Made by a program: the position numbers and the translations under genes. From CBDBND01 sp965262665 (GTDB lineage: Bacteria > Pseudomonadota > Alphaproteobacteria > Rhodospirillales > Rhodospirillaceae), in the NCBI GenBank assembly GCA_965262665.1, contig CBDHFR010000004.1, forward strand, positions 1,860,001-1,924,000: a stretch of 64,000 nt of DNA. Direction: 5' to 3'. The notes beneath the pieces are model-generated. The model worked only from the letters and a program-made list of their open reading frames with translations. It had not been told where the DNA came from and made no database searches. Positions 56,340 through 64,000 of the stretch are shown one piece after another. The first letter of the stretch is position 1. Each line of letters starts with the position of its first letter.

Positions 56340-56714
56340 ATGCTCTATCGTGCGCTGGCGGATGCCGTCGTTGGATTGCATCTGTTGTTTGTTGCCTACG
56401 TCGTTCTCGGCGGCACTCTGACTTTTCGCTGGCCGAAGCTGGCCTGGCTTCACGTCCCGGCGTTCGTATGGGGCGCGGCAACGGCGCTGTTCGGCTGGAT
56501 TTGCCCGCTCACTTATCTGGAGAATGACCTTCGGGTGAAAGGAGCGGAACAGGGCTACAGCGGCAGTTTTATTGAAACCTACCTGCTGCCCTTGCTCTAT
56601 CCGGATCTGCTCTTTGTGGGCGGTTTTCCGCGAAGCGGCTTTATTGCGATCGGAGTTTTTGTTTTGGCCGTCAATGCTACAATTTACTTCCGGTTCTTAC
56701 AGCGTCACGAATAG
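56340..56714 (+). CDS. DUF2784 family integral membrane protein
   Basis: 124 aa with four hydrophobic segments: ADAVVGLHLLFVAYVVLGG, LHVPAFVWGAATALFGWI, SFIETYLLPLLYPDLLF and GFIAIGVFVLAVNATIYF. CPLTYLEN is the conserved loop of DUF2784. Inner-membrane protein of unknown function. Stand-alone; divergent from the broken arsI. Confidence 0.88.
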   Translation: MLYRALADAVVGLHLLFVAYVVLGGTLTFRWPKLAWLHVPAFVWGAATALFGWICPLTYLENDLRVKGAEQGYSGSFIETYLLPLLYPDLLFVGGFPRSGFIAIGVFVLAVNATIYFRFLQRHE

Positions 56715-56813
56715 CGTTATTGTACGCAGTCAAAAAATGCTGGGCTCGATTGCCTGTTTAAAAAGAGGCAATTGGGTCCAGCTGCGTCTAACAATGGAAA
56801 GAGGCGTACTTGG

Positions 56814-57950
56814 CTAGCCGGCGTCACCTTTCAGGTTTAGCCACTTACTCTCGCTGTCCATCAACTTTTTCATATCCTGACGAGTCTGCGGCAGTTGATC
56901 GCGCGGCACATCCAAATGGTTGAGCGGCATTTCCTGCTCGAATTGATCAAACACCGGTTTAACCACGTCAAGCGGATAACGCGGCAATCGGCGCCCTTCC
57001 CGTAATTCCGCAATATTAAGCTCCGCCTCGATAACGGCTTCTTTATCAGACGGCTCCTGCGCCAGAATACGCCCACCAGGGGCAACGATGAGAGAATTAC
57101 CGCCGAAGCCAGGCGGGAAGTTGGGGTCAGACGGAAAGGTGATGTTCGACATCCCAGAGTAGACATTGTTGTAATAAGCGATGGCTTGCACATCGACTTC
57201 AGAGAAGCCGGTGGCTGTGCGCAGCATGATTTCAACCCCACGCATTGCAAACGCGGCAAACACGAATGGATCGATTTGCACCGTGCTCACCGCAATGTTG
57301 CCAAACTCGGTCTGCAGTATGGGAAACTCGTTTTCAATGCCATATTTGGCACGGAACTTGTCACGCACGTTTTCGATGGTGGTGGTGGGAATTTCACCCC
57401 CATCATTGGTGTAGCGCGATGCATTCCTGGTTTTCCAATAGGTGTGCTTAATTTCGCCATCGCGCCCAATCACCGGATTGAGGCTGAGAATGTGGCCCGG
57501 CCAATCCGGGTCCCGCGCATAGCTGCCAAAGATGATGTAGGTGTCGCATTCCTTGGCCATTTTGCCGATGGCTTCAGTTTCAGGACCTGGAACGGTGATG
57601 GTGAACTTAAGCTTTTCCTCCCGTGTGCCCTGGGAGTAGCCCGTGAGCGGAAATTCGTTGAAAAGAATGAAATCCGGTTTCTTGCCTTCCGTACAGGCTT
57701 TGTTGATCCAATGGCCCATGCGCCGGACGTTTTCTTCAAGTCCCTCTTTGATGGAGGGTGCATTTTGCAGCAATTGCGGCTCATTCTGAACGACCTTCAG
57801 AACCACGACGTCTTTTTCTAAAGGCACCGTGGGATAGGTGCCGTCAGACCGCACCAATTGGGGAACGTTCTGTGCAGACGCTGCGCTCCCGAGGGCAATA
57901 CCCAACACGCCGGCCAGTCCGAGCGTGGTTGTTAAAATGCTTAGTTTCAT
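56814..57950 (-). CDS. Exported nitrilase-superfamily protein lacking catalytic Cys
   Basis: 378 aa. Sec leader (LSILTTTLGLAGVLGIALGSAASAQ read as two halves). C-N hydrolase fold: FILFNEFPLTGY keeps the Glu (about residue 100), HTYWKTRNASRY keeps the Lys (about 175). At the nucleophile site the strand reads GNIAVSTVQIDPF, where active enzymes have a Cys followed by a Phe/Arg-rich turn; Val is in its place. So it may bind rather than hydrolyse an amide or nitrile, or use another residue. Periplasmic. Single gene between DUF2784 (convergent) and the IS1595 transposon. Confidence 0.8.
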   Translation of the reverse strand: MKLSILTTTLGLAGVLGIALGSAASAQNVPQLVRSDGTYPTVPLEKDVVVLKVVQNEPQLLQNAPSIKEGLEENVRRMGHWINKACTEGKKPDFILFNEFPLTGYSQGTREEKLKFTITVPGPETEAIGKMAKECDTYIIFGSYARDPDWPGHILSLNPVIGRDGEIKHTYWKTRNASRYTNDGGEIPTTTIENVRDKFRAKYGIENEFPILQTEFGNIAVSTVQIDPFVFAAFAMRGVEIMLRTATGFSEVDVQAIAYYNNVYSGMSNITFPSDPNFPPGFGGNSLIVAPGGRILAQEPSDKEAVIEAELNIAELREGRRLPRYPLDVVKPVFDQFEQEMPLNHLDVPRDQLPQTRQDMKKLMDSESKWLNLKGDAG

Positions 57951-58024
57951 GTGCGTTTCTCCCCTGAATGGCTCAGTGCTAGGCTGACTTTAAGGGGCTT
58001 ATATAGTTAAGTCACAAGAAGTTG

Positions 58025-58053
58025 TTGACAACCCCCTGTTAGGGGGGTGTCAA
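58025..58053. repeat. Inverted repeat just inside the transposon left end
   Basis: TTGACAACCCCC (58025-58036), loop TGTTA, GGGGGGTGTCAA (58042-58053): 12-bp arms with one mismatch. Could insulate the element from outside transcription or be a transposase/regulator site. Confidence 0.6.
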
Positions 58054-58158
58054 TTGTATTTTAAGAAAGGTGGGGTTGTTGGAGAATAGGGCTGTCAATA
58101 AGAATTGGCGTATGGCCAAATATCCAGAGAACAGAGCTATTGGCTTTGATTTTGGAGA

Positions 58159-58452
58159 TCATCTATTGACAATATGTTGGTGAGCAAGCTTCCGCGCGTT
58201 TTTAGGACGGAGAGCTAGAAATCTTTGATTCGCCGAATCCTGAACCAAGGGCCGAGCCAATATTGGTCCTTCGCATTCACCAACGGGCGCTTCTAGAGCT
58301 AATAAAATAGTATATTCGGAATAGTCTCCGCTGTTTGTCTCAATTGGCTCGATTTTATGAACATCCAGCCTGTTGTGAAATGAGACAACTCGTCTTTGCC
58401 CGCCGGGCTTATTCGGCTTCATTTCGCTATATCCTGCTTGAGTAGTCGCCAT
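58159..58452 (-). CDS. Transposon passenger: small uncharacterised protein A, 97 aa
   Basis: No family recognised. Centre: LDVHKIEPIETNSGDYSEYT, ILLALEAP, ending FLALRPKNARKLAHQ. The pattern VHxIEP...YxEYTI and RxLALRP is shared with protein B at 60851 (VHEIEPVTIGMKGKTYTEHT, RIALRPQDIESL), so the two are distant paralogues at opposite sides of the same transposon. Divergent from the transposase gene. Cytosolic, beta-rich. Function unknown. Confidence 0.6.
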   Translation of the reverse strand: MATTQAGYSEMKPNKPGGQRRVVSFHNRLDVHKIEPIETNSGDYSEYTILLALEAPVGECEGPILARPLVQDSANQRFLALRPKNARKLAHQHIVNR

Positions 58453-58533
58453 TTTCCTATCCTTTTTCTCTCTTTTTCCTTTATAAGCCCCTGTTTCTCC
58501 TTCATATTAAAGTCACAATACAGGAGAAACCCA

Positions 58534-59478
58534 ATGGTCCACAAAGCTCCAGGAAAACACTACAGGGAAGGCATAACCCTTATCCAACTAATGGATAAAT
58601 TCCCTAATGAGCAGTCCGCCCAAGATTGGTTTGTAAATCTACGCTGGCCCCATGGGCCTTATTGCCCACATTGTGGATCCTTCAATGTGCAAGAGAATAT
58701 CAAGCATAAGACAATGACTCACAGATGCCGGGATTGCGAAGGCCGACCCATGTTCTCGCTTAAGACAGGCTCGCTCTTGGAAGGCTCAGGGCTTGGTTAT
58801 CGTGTTTGGGTCCTGGCGATCTATCTGCTTTCCACTAACCTTAAGAGCGTCTCAAGTATGAGACTCCATAGGGACTTAGGCGTAACACAGAAAACAGCAT
58901 GGTATCTCGCCCACCGTATTCGCAGCGCATTTGAAGCCAAAATGGGGCCATTCTCAGGGCCGGTAGAGGTCGATGAGACTTATCTGGGCGGAAAGCGCAA
59001 GAATATGCACGCCGCCAAACGTAAAGAGCTTAATGGCCGGGGTACTGTAGACAAGACTCCGGTAGTTGGTTCCAAAGATCGGGCCACGGGGCAAATTTCA
59101 GCAAAGCGGGTTGATAATACTGACGCTGAAACGCTCCAAGGCTTTGTCAAAGACCGCACCACGAAGGAAACCAAAATCTTCACCGATGATGCCGGTGCCT
59201 ATAATGGGATTTCAAAATATCATGAAACCGTCAAGCATAGCGCTGGCGAATATGTGAACGGCCAAGCCCACACCAATGGCATCGAAAGCTTCTGGAGTCT
59301 CCTAAAGCGTGGCTATCATGGAACATTCCACCACTTTTCAGAAAAGCACACTGAGCGCTATGTCCAGGAATTTGCCGCCCGGCATAATATCCGGGAAAGC
59401 AATACAATCGGTCAAATGGAATGGTTAGTTAGAAAACTGGAAGGCAAGCGCCTAAGATATTCTGATTTGATAGCTTGA
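58534..59478 (+). CDS. IS1595-family transposase (intact)
   Basis: 314 aa from ATG 58534, with CAGGAGAAACCC upstream. N-terminal zinc ribbon: YCPHCGS and HRCRDCEG (residues about 45-72), then SLKTGSLLEGS and a helix. ISXO2-like DDE core: GPVEVDETYLGGKRKN (first Asp), FTDDAGAY (second Asp), HTNGIESFWSLLKRGYHG (Asn/Glu block). No frameshift, no lost motif: the only plainly intact transposase in the window. With perfect ends it may still be mobile. Confidence 0.93.
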   Translation: MVHKAPGKHYREGITLIQLMDKFPNEQSAQDWFVNLRWPHGPYCPHCGSFNVQENIKHKTMTHRCRDCEGRPMFSLKTGSLLEGSGLGYRVWVLAIYLLSTNLKSVSSMRLHRDLGVTQKTAWYLAHRIRSAFEAKMGPFSGPVEVDETYLGGKRKNMHAAKRKELNGRGTVDKTPVVGSKDRATGQISAKRVDNTDAETLQGFVKDRTTKETKIFTDDAGAYNGISKYHETVKHSAGEYVNGQAHTNGIESFWSLLKRGYHGTFHHFSEKHTERYVQEFAARHNIRESNTIGQMEWLVRKLEGKRLRYSDLIA

Positions 59479-59862
59479 TGTTTGCGGACAAATCTATTGC
59501 ACGCCAAATAGGGGCAAATCTCTATGCGATATATTGAACAGATACTAACAGCAAAAGAACGTTTTGTTTATGAAGGGCGCTTTCACTGGCTGGAGTGGTG
59601 GAGCGCAATCGTGTCGAGCTTTTTGATTATTGGCATATTCAAGTTTATCGGTATGCGGTCCACAGATATTGTCATAACCAATCGAAGGCTTATCTATAAG
59701 CGCGGCTTTATTTCGCGCAGAACAGAGGAATTAAGCCTTTCTCGGATAGAAGAAATCAATTTCAAACAGGGCATTATGGGGCGACTGTTTGGTTATGGAA
59801 AAATGACAATCCGAGGTACTGGAGGAGACAGCATTGTTCTCCCAAATATAGCCAGCCCTTTA

Positions 59863-60768
59863 GAGTCGGTTTCGAAAGTCATGCGGCTCGGGCCAATCTG
59901 CGGACGAGGAGCATGACGGAGGCGGCGTAGAGGAAGGCGCGGGCCGAGGCGATGGTGGCCTCGAAGTCCTTTGCCAGTCGCCGGTTGCGGTTGATCCAGG
60001 CGAAGAAGCGCTCCACGACCCAGCGGCGCGGTTGGACGGCGAAGCCGACCTGATCGGGGCTTTTGCGCACGATCTCGACGGCGATCATGGTGGCCGTGGC
60101 GCCTTCTCGCCGGCGTAGCCGCTGTCGGCAAAGACCTTCTCGATGAACGGAAACGAGCCGCGTGAGGCGCACAGCAGCGGCCCGCCACCATCGCGGTCCT
60201 GGATACTCGCCGGATGCGCCTCGAGCACGAGGCCGCGCCCGTCGGTGTCGACCAGCGCGTGGCGCTTGCGCCCCTTGATCTTCTTGCCCGCATCGTAGCC
60301 GCGGGGGCCACCAGCCTCGGTCGTCTTGACGCTCTGGCTGTCGATAATCGCGCCGCTCGGGCTGGCCTCGCGTCCGACCCGCTCGCGATCGGCCATGACC
60401 AGAAAGTGGTTGATCTTCTCAAGGAGGCCGTCGTCGCGGAACTTAGCGAACCAGCGATAGATCGTGCCCCACGGTGGTAAATCGCTTGGCAGCAAGCGCC
60501 AAGGGCAGCCAGCCCGCATCACGTAGAAAATGCCGTTGACGATCTCTCGCATCGGCCATGACCGGGGCCGTCCCGTGCCATGAGCCGGAGGCAAATGAGG
60601 CTCGATCACAACCCACTCCGCAGCGGTCAAATCAGTCTGATAACGCAGCGCCTTGCGGCTATGCTGCTCTCGGGTGGTCGGCGTCCACATGGCGGCTCCA
60701 GATCGGTTTCAGCAACCTTCCTGGAATCACATCGACACCGGCCACTCAACCCCTTTCGAAACGGCCTC
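59863..60768 (-). mobile_element. IS5-family element (IS427-like), 906 bp
   Basis: Inverted ends GAGTCGGTTTCGAAAG and GAGGCCGTTTCGAAAG (complement of the right), flanked by TTA (59860-59862 and 60769-60771). GC-rich, unlike the host transposon. Carries one frameshifted transposase on the minus strand. Confidence 0.9.
59879..60690 (-). pseudogene. IS5-type transposase, one frameshift
   Basis: Start RYQTDLTAAEWVVIEPHLPP, PRSWPMREIVNGIFYVMRAG, then IIDSQSVKTTEAGGPRGYD (first Asp), KIKGRKRHALVDT (second), DSGYAGE. A slip near 60105 moves to GATATMIAVEIVRK, RRWVVERFFAWINRNRR (Glu). Some IS5/IS427 members make their product by programmed frameshift, so this could be natural. Confidence 0.82.
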
Positions 60769-60850
60769 TTAGCCTTTAGGAGAGAGCTGCAACAAGGCCA
60801 AGGCTTAGCTGAAACATCATAGAATCGGCTTAATAAGGGGAAACAAGGCA

Positions 60851-61108
60851 ATGCCACTTGAGTTTGCCAAAAGCATCACGGTCCATGAGATTGAGCCCGT
60901 GACCATTGGCATGAAGGGAAAAACCTACACGGAGCACACTATCGCAATACGTGTGGGGTTATATCAGGATACAGCCGAATGGCCACAAGAGGCTCGTCCT
61001 CAAGCTCCCCATCGGGCTGGGAAAGATATACGGATAGCACTCCGGCCTCAAGACATAGAGAGCCTTTGTCAAAGTTTGCGTGAAATGCTGCCTCACCGCC
61101 CGGCATGA
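60851..61108 (+). CDS. Transposon passenger: small uncharacterised protein B, 85 aa
   Basis: Begins PLEFAKSITVHEIEPVTIG, then KTYTEHTIAIRVG and RIALRPQDIESLCQSLREML. Distant paralogue of protein A at 58159. No leader or membrane segment. Lies 28 nt after the restored stop of the PH-domain gene, so probably in one transcript. Function unknown. Confidence 0.6.
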   Translation: MPLEFAKSITVHEIEPVTIGMKGKTYTEHTIAIRVGLYQDTAEWPQEARPQAPHRAGKDIRIALRPQDIESLCQSLREMLPHRPA

Positions 61109-61227
61109 AGCTTCGAGGGGCATTTATGTCGATGTCTTGGTCTGATTCTGTTCCGCTCATGTCATGCTTTTCATCCCCTTTCCCGGCATGATATGCAACC
61201 TTCTCTTTTCTTAGTTAGAGTTGACAC

Positions 61228-61404
61228 ATGCCTGAATCTCCCAAGAAACCAATCACCAGAATCAAATCCTCTAATCACTATCCAACAAAACAAGAGCTTG
61301 AGCAGGATATGAGTACCCCATTAAGTCCAGAAGAATTGGGGCGGATAGTAATGGGGTGTCAGACTGTGGTTGTGGGTAATGGGGAAGACTCTGGGGAAAA
61401 ATAG
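61228..61404 (+). CDS. Transposon passenger: 58-aa basic/acidic small protein
   Basis: ATG 61228 to TAG 61402-61404. Reads PESPKKPITRIKSSNHYPTK, then QELEQDMSTPLSPEELGRIV and MGCQTVVVGNGEDSGEK. It is lysine-rich at the start and acidic in the middle. Close to the right end (12 nt before the inverted repeat). Family unknown. The coding frame is supported only by composition and by filling the gap neatly. Confidence 0.45.
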   Translation: MPESPKKPITRIKSSNHYPTKQELEQDMSTPLSPEELGRIVMGCQTVVVGNGEDSGEK

Positions 61405-61624
61405 AGCCGGAGAATGTGACTTAACTATATAAGCCCCGACTTTAACACCCCTAATGAGCCTAGACGCCAAGAACCCCGGTCTTTTTGACACCGGCAAGTT
61501 CCATCTCCGGTTTCAATTTAACCAGTAGTTTTAAACGCCTTCCAGTAGAAACTGATTGCTTTCAGAGCCCTTTGCCCGTGAAATACCGGCGAACCGCATC
61601 CATCGGGGGGAGTCAGCGGAAAAA

Positions 61625-63015
61625 ATGTCTAGTCTCTATGATCTCATCGTCATCGGCAGTGGACCGGCAGGAAAACGGGCTGCGATCCAAGCGGCCAAAT
61701 TCGGCAAAGATGTTCTCGTTGTAGAAAAAATTTCCGCATCGGCGGCGTCTCCGTCCATACCGGCACCATTCCCAGCAAGACCCTGCGTGAAACGGTCATG
61801 AACCTCACGGGCTATAAAGAGCGCGGTTTTTACGGCCGCAACTACCGCGTCAAAAAAGACATTACGGCAGATGACCTGAAAACCCGGCTGCACACAACCC
61901 TCGACCATGAGGTTGAGGTTTTAGAGAACCAATTCTCACGCAATTCCGTCGATACCGTACAAGGCTCAGCCAAATTTATTGATGAGCACACGGTTGAAGT
62001 AACCAGCGAAGACGGAACAACTCATAAGTATACCGGTTCGAACTTTATCTTAGCGGTTGGCACCAAGCCGTTCAGGTCATCAGAAGTCGCCTTCGATAAC
62101 CTGCAAATCATCGACAGCGACGATATTTTGAAACTTAAGCGCCTGCCGCGTACGCTCACTGTTGAAGGTGCCGGCGTGATCGGCGTTGAGTACGCCACCA
62201 TATTCAGCACGCTTGATGTTCCGGTGACGGTGATCAATCCGCGCGAACCTATTCTCGAATTTCTCGATACGGGCCTGACGTCAGATCTGATTCATCAGCT
62301 TAAGGACCAAGGTGTGACCTTCCACATAGGAGCCAGTGTGGAGTCCGTCGAAAAAGACGCTAGGGGCCGGTGTATCGTACACCTTGATAACGGCCGTACG
62401 GTCAAGACCGATATGGTGCTCCATGCCGCGGGACGCATGGGAGCGACGGATACCCTCGGCCTTGAGTCCTGCGGTATCGAACCGGACAAGCGCGGACGCA
62501 TCGAAGTCAATTCGGCTACGTTCCAAAGTTCGGTTGATCACATTTTTGCCGTCGGCGATGTCATTGGCTTCCCTGCGCTGGCATCCACCTTGATGGAACA
62601 AGGCCGCCTCGCCGCTTGCCATGCGTGTAAAGAGGCTGTGACAGAACCATCAAAATTCTTTCCATATGGCATCTACTCCATTCCGGAAATGTCGACCGTC
62701 GGCATGTCAGAAAGTGAAGTGAAAGAGAAAAAGATTCCCTATGAAAACGGCATCGCCCGATTTAGGGAAACCTCTCGCGGCCAGATCATGGGATTGCGCA
62801 ACGGCATGATGAAAATGATCTTCTCTCTGGAAGATCGGAAACTGCTGGGTGTCCACATCATCGGTGAAGGTTCAACGGAATTGATTCACATCGGCCAAGC
62901 GGTGATGCACTTCGGCGGGACCGTGGATTACTTCGTCGAGAGCACGTTCAACTATCCAACCCTGGCGGAGGCGTACAAGATCGCCGCTCTCGATGCGTGG
63001 AATCGCATGTCATAA
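61625..63015 (+). pseudogene. sthA: Soluble pyridine nucleotide transhydrogenase (SthA-like), frameshifted
   Basis: Start ATG 61625: LYDLIVIGSGPAGKRAAIQA (FAD GxGxxG), DVLVVEK. In an A6/T3 run near 61725 the frame slips; one base over, FRIGGVSVHTGTIPSKTLRE links to the long open part. GTIPSKTLRE without a Cys pair is the SthA signature, distinguishing it from dihydrolipoamide dehydrogenase. Then GAGVIGVEYATIFSTLDVPV (NAD site), HIFAVGDVIGFPALAST and the dimer domain GIYSIPEMSTVGMSE. Rebuilt length 463 aa is normal. A single homopolymer slip in an otherwise perfect gene is a likely assembly error. Confidence 0.85.
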
Positions 63016-63057
63016 TTTGCGGTCCGATACTGATCTCAAAAATTTAGGAGCGGCCAG

Positions 63058-64000
63058 ATGAAACGAGTGGCAGCGGCGAGTTTTATCGGCACGGCGCTGG
63101 AGGGCTATGACTTCCTGCTCTACGCCAGCGCTGCCGCTTTGGTGTTCGGCCAGTTGTTTTTTCCGGTATCGGAAGATCCTCTGATCGGCACCCTGCTCGC
63201 CTACTCCACCTTTTCCATCGGTTTCATCGCCCGGCCCATCGGCGGGATCATAGCCGGGCACTACGGCGACAAGATCGGCCGCAAACCCATGCTGGTGCTG
63301 ACCCTGATGGTCATGGGCGTGGTCACCATGCTGATCGGCTTCCTGCCCACTTATGAACAGGTTGGCATCCTGGCGCCCATCCTTCTGACCCTACTCCGTC
63401 TGATCCAGGGCTTGGCTTACGGGGGCGAATGGGGCGGCGCCATTTTGATGGTGGTGGAATACGCACCCGAAGATAAACGCGGCTTTTGGGGCAGCCTGCC
63501 GCAGGCGGCTGTGCCGCTCGGCTTTTTGGTTGCGACGGCGGTGCTCAGCGCCTCCATCGCCATCAGCGGGGATCAGTTCCTGGTCTGGGGTTGGCGCATC
63601 CCCTTCATCTTGAGCATTTTGCCGGTGCTGGTAGGGCTGTACATCCGATTGAAGATCGACGAAACGCCGGTCTTTAAGAAGGTGCGGGAACAAAGCGCGA
63701 CCGCCAAGACCCCGGTCGTTGAAGCCTTCAGGGTGCAAGGAAAACAAATCCTGCTGGCCACCGGTGCGTTTGTCCTGGTCAGCGGTCCCTACTACATCAT
63801 CATTTCGTTCATGCTCTCCTACGGCACGACCGTTTTAGGTGTGGACCGGCAAGTGATGCTCAACGGCGTGCTCATCGCTTCTTTCATCCAGATTTTTGCG
63901 TGCATCGGATTCGCTACCCTCTCCGACAAGATTGGTCGGCGGCCCGTGCTCTTTGGTGGTGGTGTGTTCATGTTGCTGTACGCGTTCCCGCTGTTCTGGA
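63058..64000 (+). CDS. MFS transporter, metabolite:H+ symporter (MHS) type (3' end beyond window)
   Basis: Translated by hand from ATG 63058 (TTTAGGAG upstream); open to the window edge, 314 codons. Seen: ASFIGTALEGYDFLLYASAA (helix 1 with the MHS Glu/Tyr-Asp), FIARPIGGIIAGHYGDKIGR (loop 2-3 signature), GLAYGGEWGGAILMVVEYAP (helix 4), VWGWRIPFILS. This is the ShiA/ProP/KgtP class, importing organic acids or betaines with protons. 42 nt after sthA. Confidence 0.9.
   Translation, partial: MKRVAAASFIGTALEGYDFLLYASAAALVFGQLFFPVSEDPLIGTLLAYSTFSIGFIARPIGGIIAGHYGDKIGRKPMLVLTLMVMGVVTMLIGFLPTYEQVGILAPILLTLLRLIQGLAYGGEWGGAILMVVEYAPEDKRGFWGSLPQAAVPLGFLVATAVLSASIAISGDQFLVWGWRIPFILSILPVLVGLYIRLKIDETPVFKKVREQSATAKTPVVEAFRVQGKQILLATGAFVLVSGPYYIIISFMLSYGTTVLGVDRQVMLNGVLIASFIQIFACIGFATLSDKIGRRPVLFGGGVFMLLYAFPLFW

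Larger units (their letters stand above)
59524..60822 (+). pseudogene. Transposon passenger: bacterial PH-domain membrane protein, hit by IS5
   Basis: First 113 codons 59524-59862: YIEQILTAKERFVYEGRF, WSAIVSSFLIIGIFKFI (membrane segment), TDIVITNRRLIYKRGF, SRIEEINFKQGIMGRLFGYG, the bPH2/DUF304 domain. The IS5-type element inserts after Pro-Leu. Excising it with one TTA restores AFRRELQQGQGLAETS and a stop at 60820-60822, giving 129 residues. A probable inner-membrane protein; role in the transposon unknown. It lies 45 nt after the transposase. Confidence 0.85.
57994..61437 (+). mobile_element. IS1595-family transposon with passenger genes, 3444 bp
   Basis: Inverted ends GGGGCTTATATAGTTAAGTCAC (57994-58015 and complement at 61416-61437), all 22 bases matching. 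Flanked by a perfect 8-bp duplication GACTTTAA (57986-57993 and 61438-61445), the size IS1595 elements make. Inside: one intact transposase plus four non-transposase genes, and a nested IS5-type element. Base composition is visibly more AT-rich than its surroundings, fitting recent arrival. Confidence 0.92.

Noticed and set aside
59524..61404. Toxin-antitoxin pair in the transposon
   Set aside because: Sizes fit, but no toxin or antitoxin motif is visible in the small proteins.
61625..63015. Dihydrolipoamide dehydrogenase or mercuric reductase
   Set aside because: The redox Cys pair is absent (GTIPSKTLRE), which instead fits SthA.

Overview
The window looks like a chromosomal stretch of a Gram-negative alphaproteobacterium. 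A GapR/DUF2312 protein, a DUF1244 protein, the C-terminal end of an FlbD/NtrC-type activator and a TonB-dependent receptor all point that way. Two things dominate it: transposon debris (IS630, IS21, IS110, IS256, IS481, IS1595 and IS5 types) and broken genes. At least a dozen host genes carry frameshifts, internal stops or insertions. Several lesions are certainly biological: IS insertions with clean target duplications, a 7-bp tandem duplication, and nonsense substitutions. Others sit in homopolymers and could be assembly errors. The picture fits a lineage under relaxed selection, such as a host-associated bacterium, but this is inference.

Layout. 1-8.97 kb: two divergent catabolic-looking units around an IclR regulator. 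The minus-strand arm has an exported protein, a PuuE-like deacetylase, a maleate-isomerase-like protein, an FAD monooxygenase and a flavin reductase. The plus-strand arm has a tandem alpha/beta hydrolase, an FAD-linked oxidase and a CpcT-like fragment. 8.97-11.9 kb: IS21 and IS630 debris, a tRNA-like gene and a 53-aa protein. 11.9-19.3 kb: two DUF1838 Tat proteins, an ABC1 kinase, an M3 oligopeptidase, an acyl-CoA synthetase and GapR. 19.5-25.7 kb: a broken response regulator/HPt gene, then three tandem paralogous SAM methyltransferases with twin-arginine leaders and two near-identical copies of a 116-aa partner gene. 25.7-40.4 kb: NAD(P)-type Rossmann oxidoreductases that carry Sec or Tat leaders, a decayed exported metallo-beta-lactamase, a fourth methyltransferase, a broken glycosyltransferase and a ferritin-like protein, interrupted at 28.7-32.2 kb by an IS110 element and nested IS remnants.

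40.5-47.7 kb: a TonB-dependent receptor beside the tail of a second one, an NtrC-family tail, and a cupin gene split by an IS21 element. 47.7-54.4 kb: MmgE/PrpD, a TRAP binding protein, and a second IclR module (hydrolase, luciferase-like monooxygenase, broken ABC binding protein). 54.4-57.95 kb: SigZ, an ArsI/CadI-like gene split by an IS21 derivative, DUF2784, and an exported nitrilase-like protein without its catalytic cysteine. 57.99-61.44 kb: a complete IS1595-family transposon with 22-bp inverted ends, a perfect 8-bp target duplication and four passenger genes, one of them hit by a nested IS5-type element. 61.6-64 kb: a SthA-like transhydrogenase (frameshifted) and an MHS-type transporter running off the window.

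The most unusual biology is the set of normally cytoplasmic, cofactor-dependent enzyme families (SDR/NmrA-like, F420-reductase-like, SAM methyltransferases) fitted with export signals and clustered together with DUF1838 proteins. They could form an uncharacterised periplasmic redox/methyl-transfer module. No rRNA or CRISPR array was seen.
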